Origin: an uncultured SAR116 cluster alpha proteobacterium
GTDB lineage: Bacteria; Pseudomonadota; Alphaproteobacteria; Puniceispirillales; Marisalimonadaceae
NCBI GenBank assembly: GCA_902528415.1
Contig: CABZSR010000004.1
Location: 1-64,000 of the forward strand
DNA: 64,000 nucleotides
Direction of reading: 5' to 3'
The notes below the pieces were generated by a model. It was not told the DNA's origin. It made no database searches and was given only the letters and a program-made list of their open reading frames with translations. Of this stretch, positions 35,380 to 48,531 are shown in pieces. Within the stretch, counting starts at the first letter, position 1, and each line of letters begins with the position of its first letter. Made by a program: the position numbers and the translations under genes.

Positions 35380-36801
35380 TTATTTTATTAATGGTATAGG
35401 TCTTTTAGTTTTTTCATTTGTCATTAAAATAGTTTCTAAGCTTTTCGCAATTTCTGATAATTGTACATCCCTACCGGCAGGAGCAATTAATTGGATGCCG
35501 AAAGGCATTTCTTTATGATCTAACCCACACGGTAATGCCCAAACGCATGGAATTGCCATTGTTGATGCATAACTTAGTGATAACCAGCGCATATAAGTTG
35601 TCAATTTTTCGCCATTAATATTATCTACAAATAATTGCTTGTGTGGATAAGGCGATACTGACGCAGCAGGGCAGATTAAGACATCATAATCATTAAAAAA
35701 ATTTCGAAAGTTTTTATATATTTTTGTTTGCATGACATGAGCTGATGAAACGTCAGCAAGACTATACTTTAATCCTCTTTCAACATTATCAATTACATTT
35801 GGTCCCAATAAATCTTTATATTTATCAAGTTTGTCTTTATGAGAAGCAACATAGTTAAAACCTCTAATAACCTCAAAGCAACTGTGAATATCTAAAAAAT
35901 CTGGTTCACCTTGATCGGCGGTATAGAAATTATTTTTAAAAGTATCAATCTTTTTTAAAAATGTTGATTTTATATCGTTATCAACTGGAGCGCATCCAAG
36001 ATCAGACGAAAAAGACATTTTAATCTCCGATAAATCTGCACCTAATAATTCATCTGGCATCGACAAACTATCTAGGCTGGAAAATGGATCTGTTCTGTTT
36101 AAATTAACTTGAGCTTGAAGTAGTAGGTAAGTATCCGAAACATTTCTTCCCATAGGACCTTGAACTGAAAAAGGGTTTAAGCCAACAGAGGCTTCGGTTG
36201 CTGGGACAAGTCCAGGCGAAGGTCTAAAACCAGTAACACCACAAAAACCTGCTGGAGTTCTAAGGCTCCCTCCGTAATCACTTCCATTTGCTAATGGCAT
36301 CATGTTTGTTGCTAATGCAGCTGCACTTCCACCCGAGGAGCCTGCTGGAGTTTTAGTAATATCAAATGGATTAGAAGTGGCGCCATAAACTCTATTTGTA
36401 GTGTTTCCTCCAGCCCCAAATTCTGGAGTGTTGGTTTTACAAAATATAATTGCACCTTCGTTTCTAATATCTTCAACTATAGTATCATCGCTTTTAGGTA
36501 TTCTATCTTCATAAATTTTGGATCCAGCAGTTGAGCGTAAATTCTTTACTATATTTAAATCTTTAATTCCAACTGGGAGACCATGTAGCAACCCAAGTTC
36601 TGATCCTGACATAACGTCATCTTCAGCCTTTTTGGCCTGTTTTAATACGTCATTTTTGTCAATTGCTACAACCGCCTTTATTGAAGGATTGTGTTTTTCT
36701 ATCTGTTCAATACAACTTGTAGTTAATTCAACGGGTGAAAGTTGCTTATTACCGATTAACTTTCTTGCTTCAGCAGCGTTTAGATCACATGGTCTTGTCA
36801 T
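35380..36801 (-). CDS. Amidase-signature family protein, second copy
   Basis: 473 aa, with Lys in GLPVGIKDLNIVK, cis-Ser in AGSSGGSAAALA and nucleophile Ser in SDYGGSLRTPAGF. Longer than the two other amidases in the window and not closely similar to them. The RBS AGGAAAATAA sits before ATG 36801. Divergent from irr across a 133-bp gap that carries the irr operator. No Gat partner near. Substrate unknown. Confidence 0.87.
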   Translation of the reverse strand: MTRPCDLNAAEARKLIGNKQLSPVELTTSCIEQIEKHNPSIKAVVAIDKNDVLKQAKKAEDDVMSGSELGLLHGLPVGIKDLNIVKNLRSTAGSKIYEDRIPKSDDTIVEDIRNEGAIIFCKTNTPEFGAGGNTTNRVYGATSNPFDITKTPAGSSGGSAAALATNMMPLANGSDYGGSLRTPAGFCGVTGFRPSPGLVPATEASVGLNPFSVQGPMGRNVSDTYLLLQAQVNLNRTDPFSSLDSLSMPDELLGADLSEIKMSFSSDLGCAPVDNDIKSTFLKKIDTFKNNFYTADQGEPDFLDIHSCFEVIRGFNYVASHKDKLDKYKDLLGPNVIDNVERGLKYSLADVSSAHVMQTKIYKNFRNFFNDYDVLICPAASVSPYPHKQLFVDNINGEKLTTYMRWLSLSYASTMAIPCVWALPCGLDHKEMPFGIQLIAPAGRDVQLSEIAKSLETILMTNEKTKRPIPLIK

Positions 36802-36865
36802 TTATTTTCCTATCAAAAAGAAGATTACATTTTATTATAGTTTCGTAAAGTGAGAAACAACAAAC

Positions 36866-36927
36866 TTGACATTATTTAAATATAATAATATTTGATTATT
36901 GAGAATGATTATCAAATAGTATATAAT
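36866..36927 (+). promoter_or_regulatory. irr promoter region, two overlapping candidates
   Basis: Candidate A: TTGAGA (36899-36904), 17-bp spacer, TATAAT (36922-36927); the start point would fall at or next to ATG 36935, giving a leaderless or nearly leaderless mRNA, and no Shine-Dalgarno is seen there. Candidate B: TTGACA (36866-36871), 17-bp spacer, TATTTG (36889-36894). The palindrome at 36891-36916 overlaps both, so either would be blocked by a bound repressor. Confidence 0.6.
36891..36916. promoter_or_regulatory. Fur-like palindromic operator at the irr promoter
   Basis: Outer arms TTTGATTAT (36891-36899) and ATTATCAAA (36908-36916) are near-perfect inverted repeats. Inside lies TGAGAATGATTATCA (36900-36914), a 7-1-7 Fur-type box with one mismatch between half sites. 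Position over the promoter predicts repression, either autoregulation or control by another Fur-family protein. Confidence 0.65.
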
Positions 36928-36934
36928 TTAAGTT

Positions 36935-37333
36935 ATGAATAATAAAGAAAAATTAAGAAATGCAGGACTTAGACCTACTAAACAAAGGATGATAGTCGCT
37001 GATATACTATTAAATGGTTTTAATCGACATTTTACCGCTGAAAATCTCCAAGATGAAATTAATTCATCTGGTAATTCTATGTCTATAGCTACCGTATATA
37101 ACTGCTTAAAAAAATTTAAAAATTGTGGACTTATAAAACAAGTTGAAACCTCTAAAGATACAGCAATATTTGATACAAACACGGATTATCATCACCATTT
37201 TTTAAACGAAGAGACTGGTGAGTTAATAGATATTGAAAACGAAGAGATCAGTTTACATAAGCTACCTGAAATCCCTCAAGGATATTTAAACAACGGTATT
37301 GAAGTTATAATAAAATTAAAGAGACATAATTAA
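36935..37333 (+). CDS. irr: Irr-type Fur-family transcriptional regulator
   Basis: 132 aa. Order of motifs: LRNAGLRPTKQRMIVADILL, RHFTAENLQDEI, SIATVYNCLKKFKNCGLIKQ (winged helix), FDTNTDYHHHFLNEETGELI and the C-terminal LPEIPQGYLNNGIEVIIKLK. The FDTN...HHHF stretch with three His and the LPEIPQG block distinguish Irr from Fur, Zur and PerR. In Bradyrhizobium Irr this His triplet binds heme; the N-terminal Cys heme motif of that protein is missing here. Irr signals heme/iron status in alphaproteobacteria. katG begins 100 bp downstream, with a predicted Irr box between them. Confidence 0.85.
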   Translation: MNNKEKLRNAGLRPTKQRMIVADILLNGFNRHFTAENLQDEINSSGNSMSIATVYNCLKKFKNCGLIKQVETSKDTAIFDTNTDYHHHFLNEETGELIDIENEEISLHKLPEIPQGYLNNGIEVIIKLKRHN

Positions 37334-37342
37334 ATTTTTTAC

Positions 37343-37359
37343 TTTAAAACCGTTCTAAA
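37343..37359 (+). promoter_or_regulatory. Predicted Irr box (ICE) upstream of katG
   Basis: TTTAAAACCGTTCTAAA matches the published iron control element pattern TTTRGAAYNRTTCYAAA at 16 of 17 positions (only G5 is A). It ends 4 bp before the katG -35 element, so Irr bound there could repress or activate katG. Confidence 0.65.
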
Positions 37360-37363
37360 CTAC

Positions 37364-39569
<2,206 letters not shown>

Positions 39570-39593
39570 TAATAATTAACTAAAAATGAAATT

Positions 39594-39617
39594 AGGCGGT
39601 TTTAACCGCCTTTTTTT
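39594..39617. terminator. Intrinsic terminator between katG and xerC
   Basis: Stem AGGCGGTT/AACCGCCT (39594-39611) with a minimal loop, followed by seven T for the plus strand. GC-rich stem in AT-rich surroundings. It lies between convergent katG and xerC and could serve both directions. Confidence 0.92.
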
Positions 39618-40533
39618 ATGAGCGAGGGTGTATTGCTTTGTGTAACTTAAGTAATTCAGTTTCATTGACGTCAGTATATCTCTGGGTTGTCGAAAGACTT
39701 GAATGACCCAAAAGTTGTTGAATAGCTCTTAGATCTGCTCCACCAGACAGTAAATGAGTTGCAAATGCATGTCGAAGTGCATGGGGGGTAGTATGAGATG
39801 GTAAGCCTAATTCATATCTTAAATTTTCAACTCTCCTTTGAATAATTCTTGGAGAAAGTTCTCCACCTCTTTTTCCAAGGAACAGTGGTTCATCTTCTTT
39901 TACATCATATGGGCACAGGTCAAGATATTGCTTAACACCCTCACAGATTATAGGTAACAAGGGTATATCTCTATACTTGTTACCTTTTCCTTTTACTCTC
40001 AACCAGTCACTTTTTGGAGCTTCTTTCTTTTTAAGAGATAATGCTTCACTTATTCTAAGACCTGAACCATATAATAATAACATTACAGCTCTATCTCGAA
40101 GGTTAATCCATTGGTCATTTTCATTATCCATTAGAGACACAAAAGCTTTAGCGACAAGATCCGAATCAATGGATTTAGGATAACTTCTTTTAAGTTTAGG
40201 ACTTTTGAAAATAGATATATCAAGAGATAAAATAACTTTATCTTTCAATAAGAATTTAAAAAAATTTTTTAAACTAGATATTTTTCTCGCAACTGTCGGT
40301 CTTGATAATTCTCGTTCAAACAATACTGATAAGAATTCTCTTAAAATATACTTATCTGGAGATAAAAAGTCATGATTTCTTTCAGTACAAAATTTTAAAA
40401 ATTCTACTACATCCCTCTTATAGGCACCAAGAGTATGCACCCCATACCCTCTAATATTTTCTAAATATTTAATCCAAGGTAAAACAACATTATTTTTTGT
40501 GTTTAAGATATTATTTTGTTTTATCGTATCCAT
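39616..40533 (-). CDS. xerC: Tyrosine recombinase XerC
   Basis: 305 aa. N-terminal SAM-like domain (LENIRGYGVHTLGAYKRDVV) and catalytic domain with all residues: Arg in LLYGSGLRISEALSL, Lys in VKGKGNKYRDIPL, His-x-x-Arg in TPHALRHAFATHL, His in LLGHSSLSTTQRYTDV and the Tyr nucleophile in RYT. Resolves chromosome dimers at dif with XerD. The context xerC/fsa/priA/atp is the alphaproteobacterial chromosomal one, so this is not a mobile-element integrase. XerC versus XerD is inferred from that linkage. Confidence 0.88.
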   Translation of the reverse strand: MDTIKQNNILNTKNNVVLPWIKYLENIRGYGVHTLGAYKRDVVEFLKFCTERNHDFLSPDKYILREFLSVLFERELSRPTVARKISSLKNFFKFLLKDKVILSLDISIFKSPKLKRSYPKSIDSDLVAKAFVSLMDNENDQWINLRDRAVMLLLYGSGLRISEALSLKKKEAPKSDWLRVKGKGNKYRDIPLLPIICEGVKQYLDLCPYDVKEDEPLFLGKRGGELSPRIIQRRVENLRYELGLPSHTTPHALRHAFATHLLSGGADLRAIQQLLGHSSLSTTQRYTDVNETELLKLHKAIHPRS

Positions 40534-40541
40534 AAATCAAC

Positions 40542-41195
40542 TTATAAAATTGATTGACCTGTTTTTTTCCAGTCAGATAAGAAATCTGCTAGACCCTTAT
40601 CGGTAAGTGGATGATTGTACATGGCTTTTAAAAACTTTGGTGGAATGGTTGCAACATCTGCACCTAATTTTGCTGAGTCTATAATATCTTGGACACTTCT
40701 TATTGAGGCAGCAAGAACCTTTGTTTCAAATCCATGAATATCATAAATTTCAGTTATCTCTGAAATTAAGTTCATGCCATCTGCACCTATATCATCTAGT
40801 CTTCCAATAAAAGGCGATATGAAAGAAGCACCTGCTTTTGCTGCTAAAAGTGCTTGAGCGGAACTGAAACATAAGGTTACATTTACCATAATACCGTCAT
40901 CTGAAAATGCTTTACATGCTCTAAGACCATCAAAAGTCAGAGGTACTTTGATGGCAACATTTTGAGCAATTTCAGATAGTTTTTTACCTTCCAATAGCAT
41001 GTTATCAAAATCGGTTGCTGTAACTTCTGCACTTACGGGTCCTGACACCTCATTACAAATTTCTTTAATGGTTTCAATGATATTTCGTCCAGATTTAGCT
41101 ATTAAAGAGGGATTTGTTGTAACTCCGTCAATTAATCCAGTAACATTTAATGATTTTATTTCGTCAATTTCAGCAGTATCTATGAATAATTCCAT
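40542..41195 (-). CDS. fsa: Transaldolase/fructose-6-phosphate aldolase-type (TalC/Fsa subfamily)
   Basis: 217 aa, the short single-domain subfamily. Motifs: [14 protein letters not shown] at the N-terminus, [14 protein letters not shown], and [19 protein letters not shown] with the Schiff-base Lys, then [16 protein letters not shown]. Acts in the non-oxidative pentose phosphate pathway or in aldol cleavage. Eight bp before xerC on the same strand, divergent from priA. Confidence 0.92.
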   Translation of the reverse strand: MELFIDTAEIDEIKSLNVTGLIDGVTTNPSLIAKSGRNIIETIKEICNEVSGPVSAEVTATDFDNMLLEGKKLSEIAQNVAIKVPLTFDGLRACKAFSDDGIMVNVTLCFSSAQALLAAKAGASFISPFIGRLDDIGADGMNLISEITEIYDIHGFETKVLAASIRSVQDIIDSAKLGADVATIPPKFLKAMYNHPLTDKGLADFLSDWKKTGQSIL

Positions 41196-41319
41196 CTTTC
41201 ATCCTTTATGGGTTTTTATAATTAAAAAAAACTAATATTTCATTAAACATATTTTATAATACATTATGTAAATAATGATAACTATATTTAGCTTTAAAAT
41301 AATTTCATAAAGATGATTA

Positions 41320-43554
41320 ATGAAAAATATAAAATCAAATGAAGTTGCTGTTCTTGTAAGTGGTCCATTTAATGAGCCATTTGATTATTTAGTTGAAAGT
41401 AAAAAAGATGGTGTCTGCGTAGGGCAAGTTGTATTAGTTCCTTTTGGAAAAAGAAAAAATGTTGGAATTATTGTTGGTGAGGGTACAAGAACTATACCTA
41501 AGGAAAAGTTAAAAAAAATTGAAGAAATATATGAAATAAATCCTATACCCCAAACTTCTATAGAGTTAATTAATTTTTTAGCAAATTGGTATTGTGCATA
41601 TAAAGGATTAGTCCTTAAGATGGTTTTATCTCCTGTCGAGGCAATAACATCTACAGAATATAAAAAAGTATATAAAAGCAAGTTTCAAGATAGTGACGAA
41701 ATAGAAGAAATTAACAAATATAAAATCACATCTAAAAGGAAACTTATTTTAGATTTTTTATTTAAATCAAAACAAGCTGTATTCCAAGAGGATCTAATAG
41801 ACAATACCGGTGTCTCTAAATCAATTTTAAAAGATATGACTAAAAAAAATCTTATCGTTGAAGAGTTGGTAAAAAAGCAAGCCTATTCAAACTTAAAAGT
41901 TGCTAATTATAACAAAATAAAATTTGAAATTAACAAATTATTGAACTCAGAACAAAAAAATGCAGTTGAAAAAATTAATGTCTCAATAAAGAAAAAGAAA
42001 CCAGATTGTTTTTTGCTGGATGGTGTTCCAGGTTCTGGTAAGACTGAGACTTATTTTCAAACAGTTAAAACTTGTTTAGATGAAGGTAAGCAAATTTTAA
42101 TTTTGCTTCCAGAAATATCTTTAACACCAGATTGGGAAAAAAAATTTCACCAAAGTTTTTCTTTTGCGCCTTTAGTCTGGCATTCTGGAATAACAAAAAC
42201 AAAAAAGAAACAAATTTGGTTATCCGCGTTAAATAGTTCAGCTGGGGTTATTGTAGGCGCAAGATCTGCATTAATGCTTCCTATTCTAAATCTAGGTTTA
42301 ATTATTGTTGATGAAGAGCATGACCCAGCGTTTAAACAGGAAGAAGGCGTAAGATATAACGCCAGAGATATGGCAATCTATAAAGCTATCAGATCTTCTG
42401 TACCGATAGTTTTAGCATCTGCCACACCTTCGTTAGAAACTTACCATAATATGAAAATAGGTAAATATATTCACTTAACCTTACCAAAGAGAGCAACTGG
42501 AGCCGCTTTACCTAATATAAAACTTATTGATTTAAAGGCTAACACTCCTGAGCGAGGTAAATGGATATCTTCAGAATTAACAAATGAAATAAAATCTAAA
42601 TTAGATAATAGAGAACAAAGTTTACTATTTTTAAATAGAAGAGGTTATGCACCATTAACTATTTGCAACTCTTGTGGCAATAAAATTAAATGTGTTAATT
42701 GTGAAACATGGTTAGTTGAACATAGATCACAAAATAAATTGGTTTGTCACCATTGTGGTTATACAAAAAGAATTTCTAACACTTGCGATATATGTGGAGC
42801 TGAAGGGCAAATAAAAGCATGTGGACCAGGAGTTGAGCGCATTGAGGAAGAAATAAATCAATTATTTCCTGAAGCTAAATTAACAGTACTTTCAAGTGAT
42901 ACTATGAAAAGTCAAAAAACATTAGTAAAAACATTTGAAAAGATAAAAAATAACAAAGTAGATATTATTATAGGTACTCAGATGATTGCCAAAGGGCATG
43001 ATTTTCCAGATTTAAAATTAGTTGGAATTATAGACAGTGATGTAGGTTTATCTGGTGGTGATTTACGGGCGTCAGAACGAAGTTTTCAGCTTTTACAACA
43101 AGTATCAGGTAGATCTGGTAGACACTCAAGAGATGAACAGGACAAAGGTGTAGTTTTTCTTCAAACATACGATAATGAAAATCCAATAATTAGGGCAATC
43201 GCCAAAAATAATCGAGATGATTTTTTTGAAAAAGAACTTTCATCAAGGAAAAACGCTAATATGCCTCCTTATGGGAGATTGGCAGCCATAATTTTATCTT
43301 CTAAATATGAAAGAAAATTAGACAGTTTTGCATCAGAATTATTAAGGGTAGCGCCATTCTTTAAAAATGTTAAGATTTTTGGTCCAGCTCCAGCTCCTTT
43401 ATATTTTTTAAGGGGAAAATACAGACGAAGATTTTTAATTAGATCAGATAAAACAGTTAATATTCAAGATGTCCTTTTGAATTGGACAAATAAAATTAAA
43501 ACTCCGCATAATGTTAAGTTGACTATAGATATTGACCCTTTTTCCTTTATGTAA
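41320..43554 (+). CDS. priA: Primosomal protein N' (replication restart helicase PriA)
   Basis: 744 aa. N-terminal DNA-binding domain, Walker A GVPGSGKTETYF (about 234-245), Walker B IIVDEEHD, ATP-motif LASATPSLETY and the zinc-binding Cys pairs CNSCGNKIKCVNC and CHHCG...CDICG inserted in the helicase domain, then motifs IIGTQMIAKGHDFP and QQVSGRSGR. PriA reloads the replisome at stalled forks. Usual length. Ends 95 bp before atpH. Confidence 0.97.
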   Translation: MKNIKSNEVAVLVSGPFNEPFDYLVESKKDGVCVGQVVLVPFGKRKNVGIIVGEGTRTIPKEKLKKIEEIYEINPIPQTSIELINFLANWYCAYKGLVLKMVLSPVEAITSTEYKKVYKSKFQDSDEIEEINKYKITSKRKLILDFLFKSKQAVFQEDLIDNTGVSKSILKDMTKKNLIVEELVKKQAYSNLKVANYNKIKFEINKLLNSEQKNAVEKINVSIKKKKPDCFLLDGVPGSGKTETYFQTVKTCLDEGKQILILLPEISLTPDWEKKFHQSFSFAPLVWHSGITKTKKKQIWLSALNSSAGVIVGARSALMLPILNLGLIIVDEEHDPAFKQEEGVRYNARDMAIYKAIRSSVPIVLASATPSLETYHNMKIGKYIHLTLPKRATGAALPNIKLIDLKANTPERGKWISSELTNEIKSKLDNREQSLLFLNRRGYAPLTICNSCGNKIKCVNCETWLVEHRSQNKLVCHHCGYTKRISNTCDICGAEGQIKACGPGVERIEEEINQLFPEAKLTVLSSDTMKSQKTLVKTFEKIKNNKVDIIIGTQMIAKGHDFPDLKLVGIIDSDVGLSGGDLRASERSFQLLQQVSGRSGRHSRDEQDKGVVFLQTYDNENPIIRAIAKNNRDDFFEKELSSRKNANMPPYGRLAAIILSSKYERKLDSFASELLRVAPFFKNVKIFGPAPAPLYFLRGKYRRRFLIRSDKTVNIQDVLLNWTNKIKTPHNVKLTIDIDPFSFM

Positions 43555-43584
43555 AATTAATTTAATATGACTACCTTGTTGCTT

Positions 43585-43600
43585 GCATTGAGATCAATGC
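43585..43600. promoter_or_regulatory. Perfect 7-2-7 palindrome upstream of the atp operon
   Basis: GCATTGA-GA-TCAATGC lies 49 bp before the atpH start, in the priA-atpH gap. No T-run follows, so it is not a classical priA terminator. A weak -35-like TTGCTT (43579-43584) touches it. It may be an operator or half of a larger leader structure. Confidence 0.45.
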
Positions 43601-43611
43601 TGTGTTAGCTA

Positions 43612-43640
43612 TCCTTATATTTTTATTTTAAATATAAGGA
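43612..43640 (+). promoter_or_regulatory. Leader hairpin enclosing the atpH ribosome-binding site
   Basis: TCCTTATATTT (43612-43622) pairs with AAATATAAGGA (43630-43640) in an uninterrupted 11-bp stem around a 7-base loop. The AAGGA at 43636-43640, about 9 bp before ATG 43650, is the Shine-Dalgarno and is wholly inside the stem. Folding would hide it. The stem has only two G-C pairs, so stability is modest and could be temperature-dependent. Confidence 0.55.
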
Positions 43641-43649
43641 AATATTAAG

Positions 43650-44201
43650 ATGAGCGGATCATCTGGATTATCAGGTAGATATGCTAAAGCTTTATATGAG
43701 TTAGCTACAGAAAAAAAAATTATATCTAAAATAGTTAAAGATTTTGAATCATTAAAAGGAATACTAAAAAGTAATGATTTATTTCAGAATATGATTAAAT
43801 CACCTGCTGTAACTAAAGGTAATAAACTATCTTCTATTGTTAAAATTTTAAAAAAAGCAAAGGCTGACAGTTTAACCATTAAATTTTGCGGTACTTTAGC
43901 TAATAATGGTCGTTTGATTTTAATACATGAAATAATAGATGATTTCTTATCTGAGGTATCTAGAATCAATGGTGAAGTTCAGGCTGAAGTTACTTCATCT
44001 TTTGAATTAGATAAAGCACAACAAAGTAAAGTAGAATCGGCGATATCTGACGCTACTGGGGTCAAAAAAATAGTTTTGTCAACAAAAGTTGATGAAACTC
44101 TAATTGGAGGACTTATAGTCAAAATTGGCTCAAAAATGATCGATAACTCGATTAAAACTAAACTTAATAGACTTGAAATAGCCATGAGAGGTACAAATTA
44201 A
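43650..44201 (+). CDS. atpH: F1F0 ATP synthase delta subunit
   Basis: 183 aa. Begins [19 protein letters not shown], the OSCP/delta N-terminal pattern, and ends with [26 protein letters not shown], the conserved C-terminal signature. It forms the stator stalk cap on F1. First gene of atpHAGDC; F0 genes (atpIBEF) are elsewhere, as usual in alphaproteobacteria. The stop overlaps the atpA ATG by one base. Confidence 0.96.
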   Translation: MSGSSGLSGRYAKALYELATEKKIISKIVKDFESLKGILKSNDLFQNMIKSPAVTKGNKLSSIVKILKKAKADSLTIKFCGTLANNGRLILIHEIIDDFLSEVSRINGEVQAEVTSSFELDKAQQSKVESAISDATGVKKIVLSTKVDETLIGGLIVKIGSKMIDNSIKTKLNRLEIAMRGTN

Positions 44202-45736
44202 TGGATATTCGTGCAGCAGAAATATCAACAATATTAAAAGACCAAATTGAAAACTTTGGGGCAGAAGCTGAAGTGATAGAGGTAGGTAAAGTTTTATCTG
44301 TTGGTGACGGAATTGCGAGAGTTCATGGTCTAGATCAAGTTCAAGCAGGTGAAATGGTGGAGTTTCCTGGCGGCATTGCTGGAATGGCTTTGAACTTAGA
44401 AAGAGATAACGTGGGTGTTGTTATCTTTGGAAGTGATAAGACTATTAAAGAAGGTGATGTTGTAAAGCGAACAGGTTCTATCGTTGATGTTCCTATCGGC
44501 AAAGGACTTCTTGGGAGAGTGGTTGATGCATTAGGTAATCCTATTGATGGAAAAGGTACATTAAAAAATGTTAAAAGGACAAGAGTTGAGTCAAAAGCCC
44601 CTGGTATTATGCCAAGAGAATCAGTCAGTGAACCAATGCAGACTGGACTTAAGGCCATAGATTCATTAATTCCTGTTGGTAGAGGACAAAGAGAACTTAT
44701 TATTGGTGACAGACAAACTGGCAAAACAGCTATAGCTATAGATACCTTTTTAAATCAGAAAAGCACTAATGATAAGGCAGGTAAAGACGATACTAAAAAA
44801 TTATTTTGTATATACGTAGCTGTTGGCCAAAAGAGATCAACTGTAGCTCAAATTGTAAAAACTTTAGAAGAAAGAGGGGCGCTAGAATATTCAATTGTGG
44901 TAGCAGCTACTGCCTCAGATCCTGCACCAATGCAATTTCTAGCACCTTATTCAGCAGCTGCTATGGGTGAGTTTTTCAGAGATAATGGAATGCATGCAGT
45001 CGTTGTATACGATGATTTATCTAAACAAGCGGTTGCATATAGACAAATGTCACTTCTTTTAAGGAGACCTCCAGGAAGAGAAGCTTATCCTGGTGACGTA
45101 TTTTATTTACATTCTCGTTTATTAGAGAGGGCAGCTAAATTAAATGGAGATAATGGGTCTGGTAGTTTAACTGCACTCCCAATTATAGAAACGCAGGGAG
45201 GAGATGTTTCTGCCTTTATACCAACTAATGTTATATCAATTACAGATGGCCAAATATTTTTAGAAACTGAATTGTTTTATAAAGGTATTAGACCGGCTGT
45301 GAATGTAGGTTTATCAGTTTCAAGAGTTGGATCTGCTGCACAAATAAAAGCTATGAAACAAGTGGCAGGAACGATTAAGTTAGATCTTGCTCAATACAGA
45401 GAAATGGCTGCATTTGCTCAATTTGCTTCTGATATGGACGCTTCTACCAGACAACTTTTATCTAGAGGTGAAAGATTAACCGAATTATTAAAGCAATCAC
45501 AATATTCACCAATGGAGGTTGAAGAGCAAGTAGCTGTGATTTTTGCGGGTGTTAAGGGTTATTTAGATCAAATTCCCACTCAAAAGATTGGTGAGTTCGA
45601 ACAAGCACTTCTGCAAAAATTAAATACCAAAGATTCTAAGGTTTTAGATTCAATTAGAAAAGATAAAGCTATTTCAGATGATACAGAAAAATTTCTTAAA
45701 GATACTCTAGATCAGTTAGTAAAGAATTTTTCTTAA
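44201..45736 (+). CDS. atpA: F1F0 ATP synthase alpha subunit
   Basis: 511 aa. Walker [14 protein letters not shown] near residues 170-182, the signature [17 protein letters not shown] and the Arg finger (SVSRVG). Non-catalytic nucleotide-binding subunit of the F1 hexamer at the inner membrane. Overlap TAATG with atpH suggests coupled translation. Normal length. Confidence 0.98.
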   Translation: MDIRAAEISTILKDQIENFGAEAEVIEVGKVLSVGDGIARVHGLDQVQAGEMVEFPGGIAGMALNLERDNVGVVIFGSDKTIKEGDVVKRTGSIVDVPIGKGLLGRVVDALGNPIDGKGTLKNVKRTRVESKAPGIMPRESVSEPMQTGLKAIDSLIPVGRGQRELIIGDRQTGKTAIAIDTFLNQKSTNDKAGKDDTKKLFCIYVAVGQKRSTVAQIVKTLEERGALEYSIVVAATASDPAPMQFLAPYSAAAMGEFFRDNGMHAVVVYDDLSKQAVAYRQMSLLLRRPPGREAYPGDVFYLHSRLLERAAKLNGDNGSGSLTALPIIETQGGDVSAFIPTNVISITDGQIFLETELFYKGIRPAVNVGLSVSRVGSAAQIKAMKQVAGTIKLDLAQYREMAAFAQFASDMDASTRQLLSRGERLTELLKQSQYSPMEVEEQVAVIFAGVKGYLDQIPTQKIGEFEQALLQKLNTKDSKVLDSIRKDKAISDDTEKFLKDTLDQLVKNFS

Positions 45737-45768
45737 TTGTCGTGTTAATGCAAAAGGAATAGGTTAAA

Positions 45769-48101
<2,333 letters not shown>

Positions 48102-48131
48102 TCCATTTTAATTATTTGAGATGAGGTTATA

Positions 48132-48530
48132 ATGTCAGACACAACTAATTTAGAAATAGTAACTCCATCAATGGTACTTGTTTCTGAACCAGTTGATATG
48201 GTTGTCATACCAGGATCTGATGGTGAGATAGGTGCACTTCCAAGACATTCTAAAATAATGTCCACTCTTGAAAGGGGCGTTATTGATATTTATAATGATA
48301 GTAAAGTTACATCACGAATTATGATTGATGGAGGTATTGCTGAAATCAATGAAACATCAGTTGTTATACTTGCTGAAAGAGCTGAAAAAATTGATAAAGC
48401 AAATAAACAAATGCTCGAAGAACGTCTTCTTGCTTTTAAATCTCAAGAAAATCATGAAGATAAGAGTGTCTCAGATCTAGCTAATAAAAATTCTTCGTTC
48501 ATTAAGGCTGTATTAGAAAATATTGGCTAG
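48132..48530 (+). CDS. atpC: F1F0 ATP synthase epsilon subunit
   Basis: 132 aa. Begins LEIVTPSMVLVSEPVDMVVIPGSDGEIGALP, the beta-sandwich of epsilon, with a short alpha-helical C-terminus, a little less Ala/Arg-rich than in E. coli. Last gene of the operon; it ends one base before the convergent amidase gene. Confidence 0.95.
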   Translation: MSDTTNLEIVTPSMVLVSEPVDMVVIPGSDGEIGALPRHSKIMSTLERGVIDIYNDSKVTSRIMIDGGIAEINETSVVILAERAEKIDKANKQMLEERLLAFKSQENHEDKSVSDLANKNSSFIKAVLENIG

Positions 48531-48531
48531 T

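Noticed and set aside
39616-40533. Mobile-element integrase
   Set aside because: All Xer residues are present, size is typical of XerC, and the fsa/priA/atp linkage is chromosomal; no att-like repeats or phage genes nearby.
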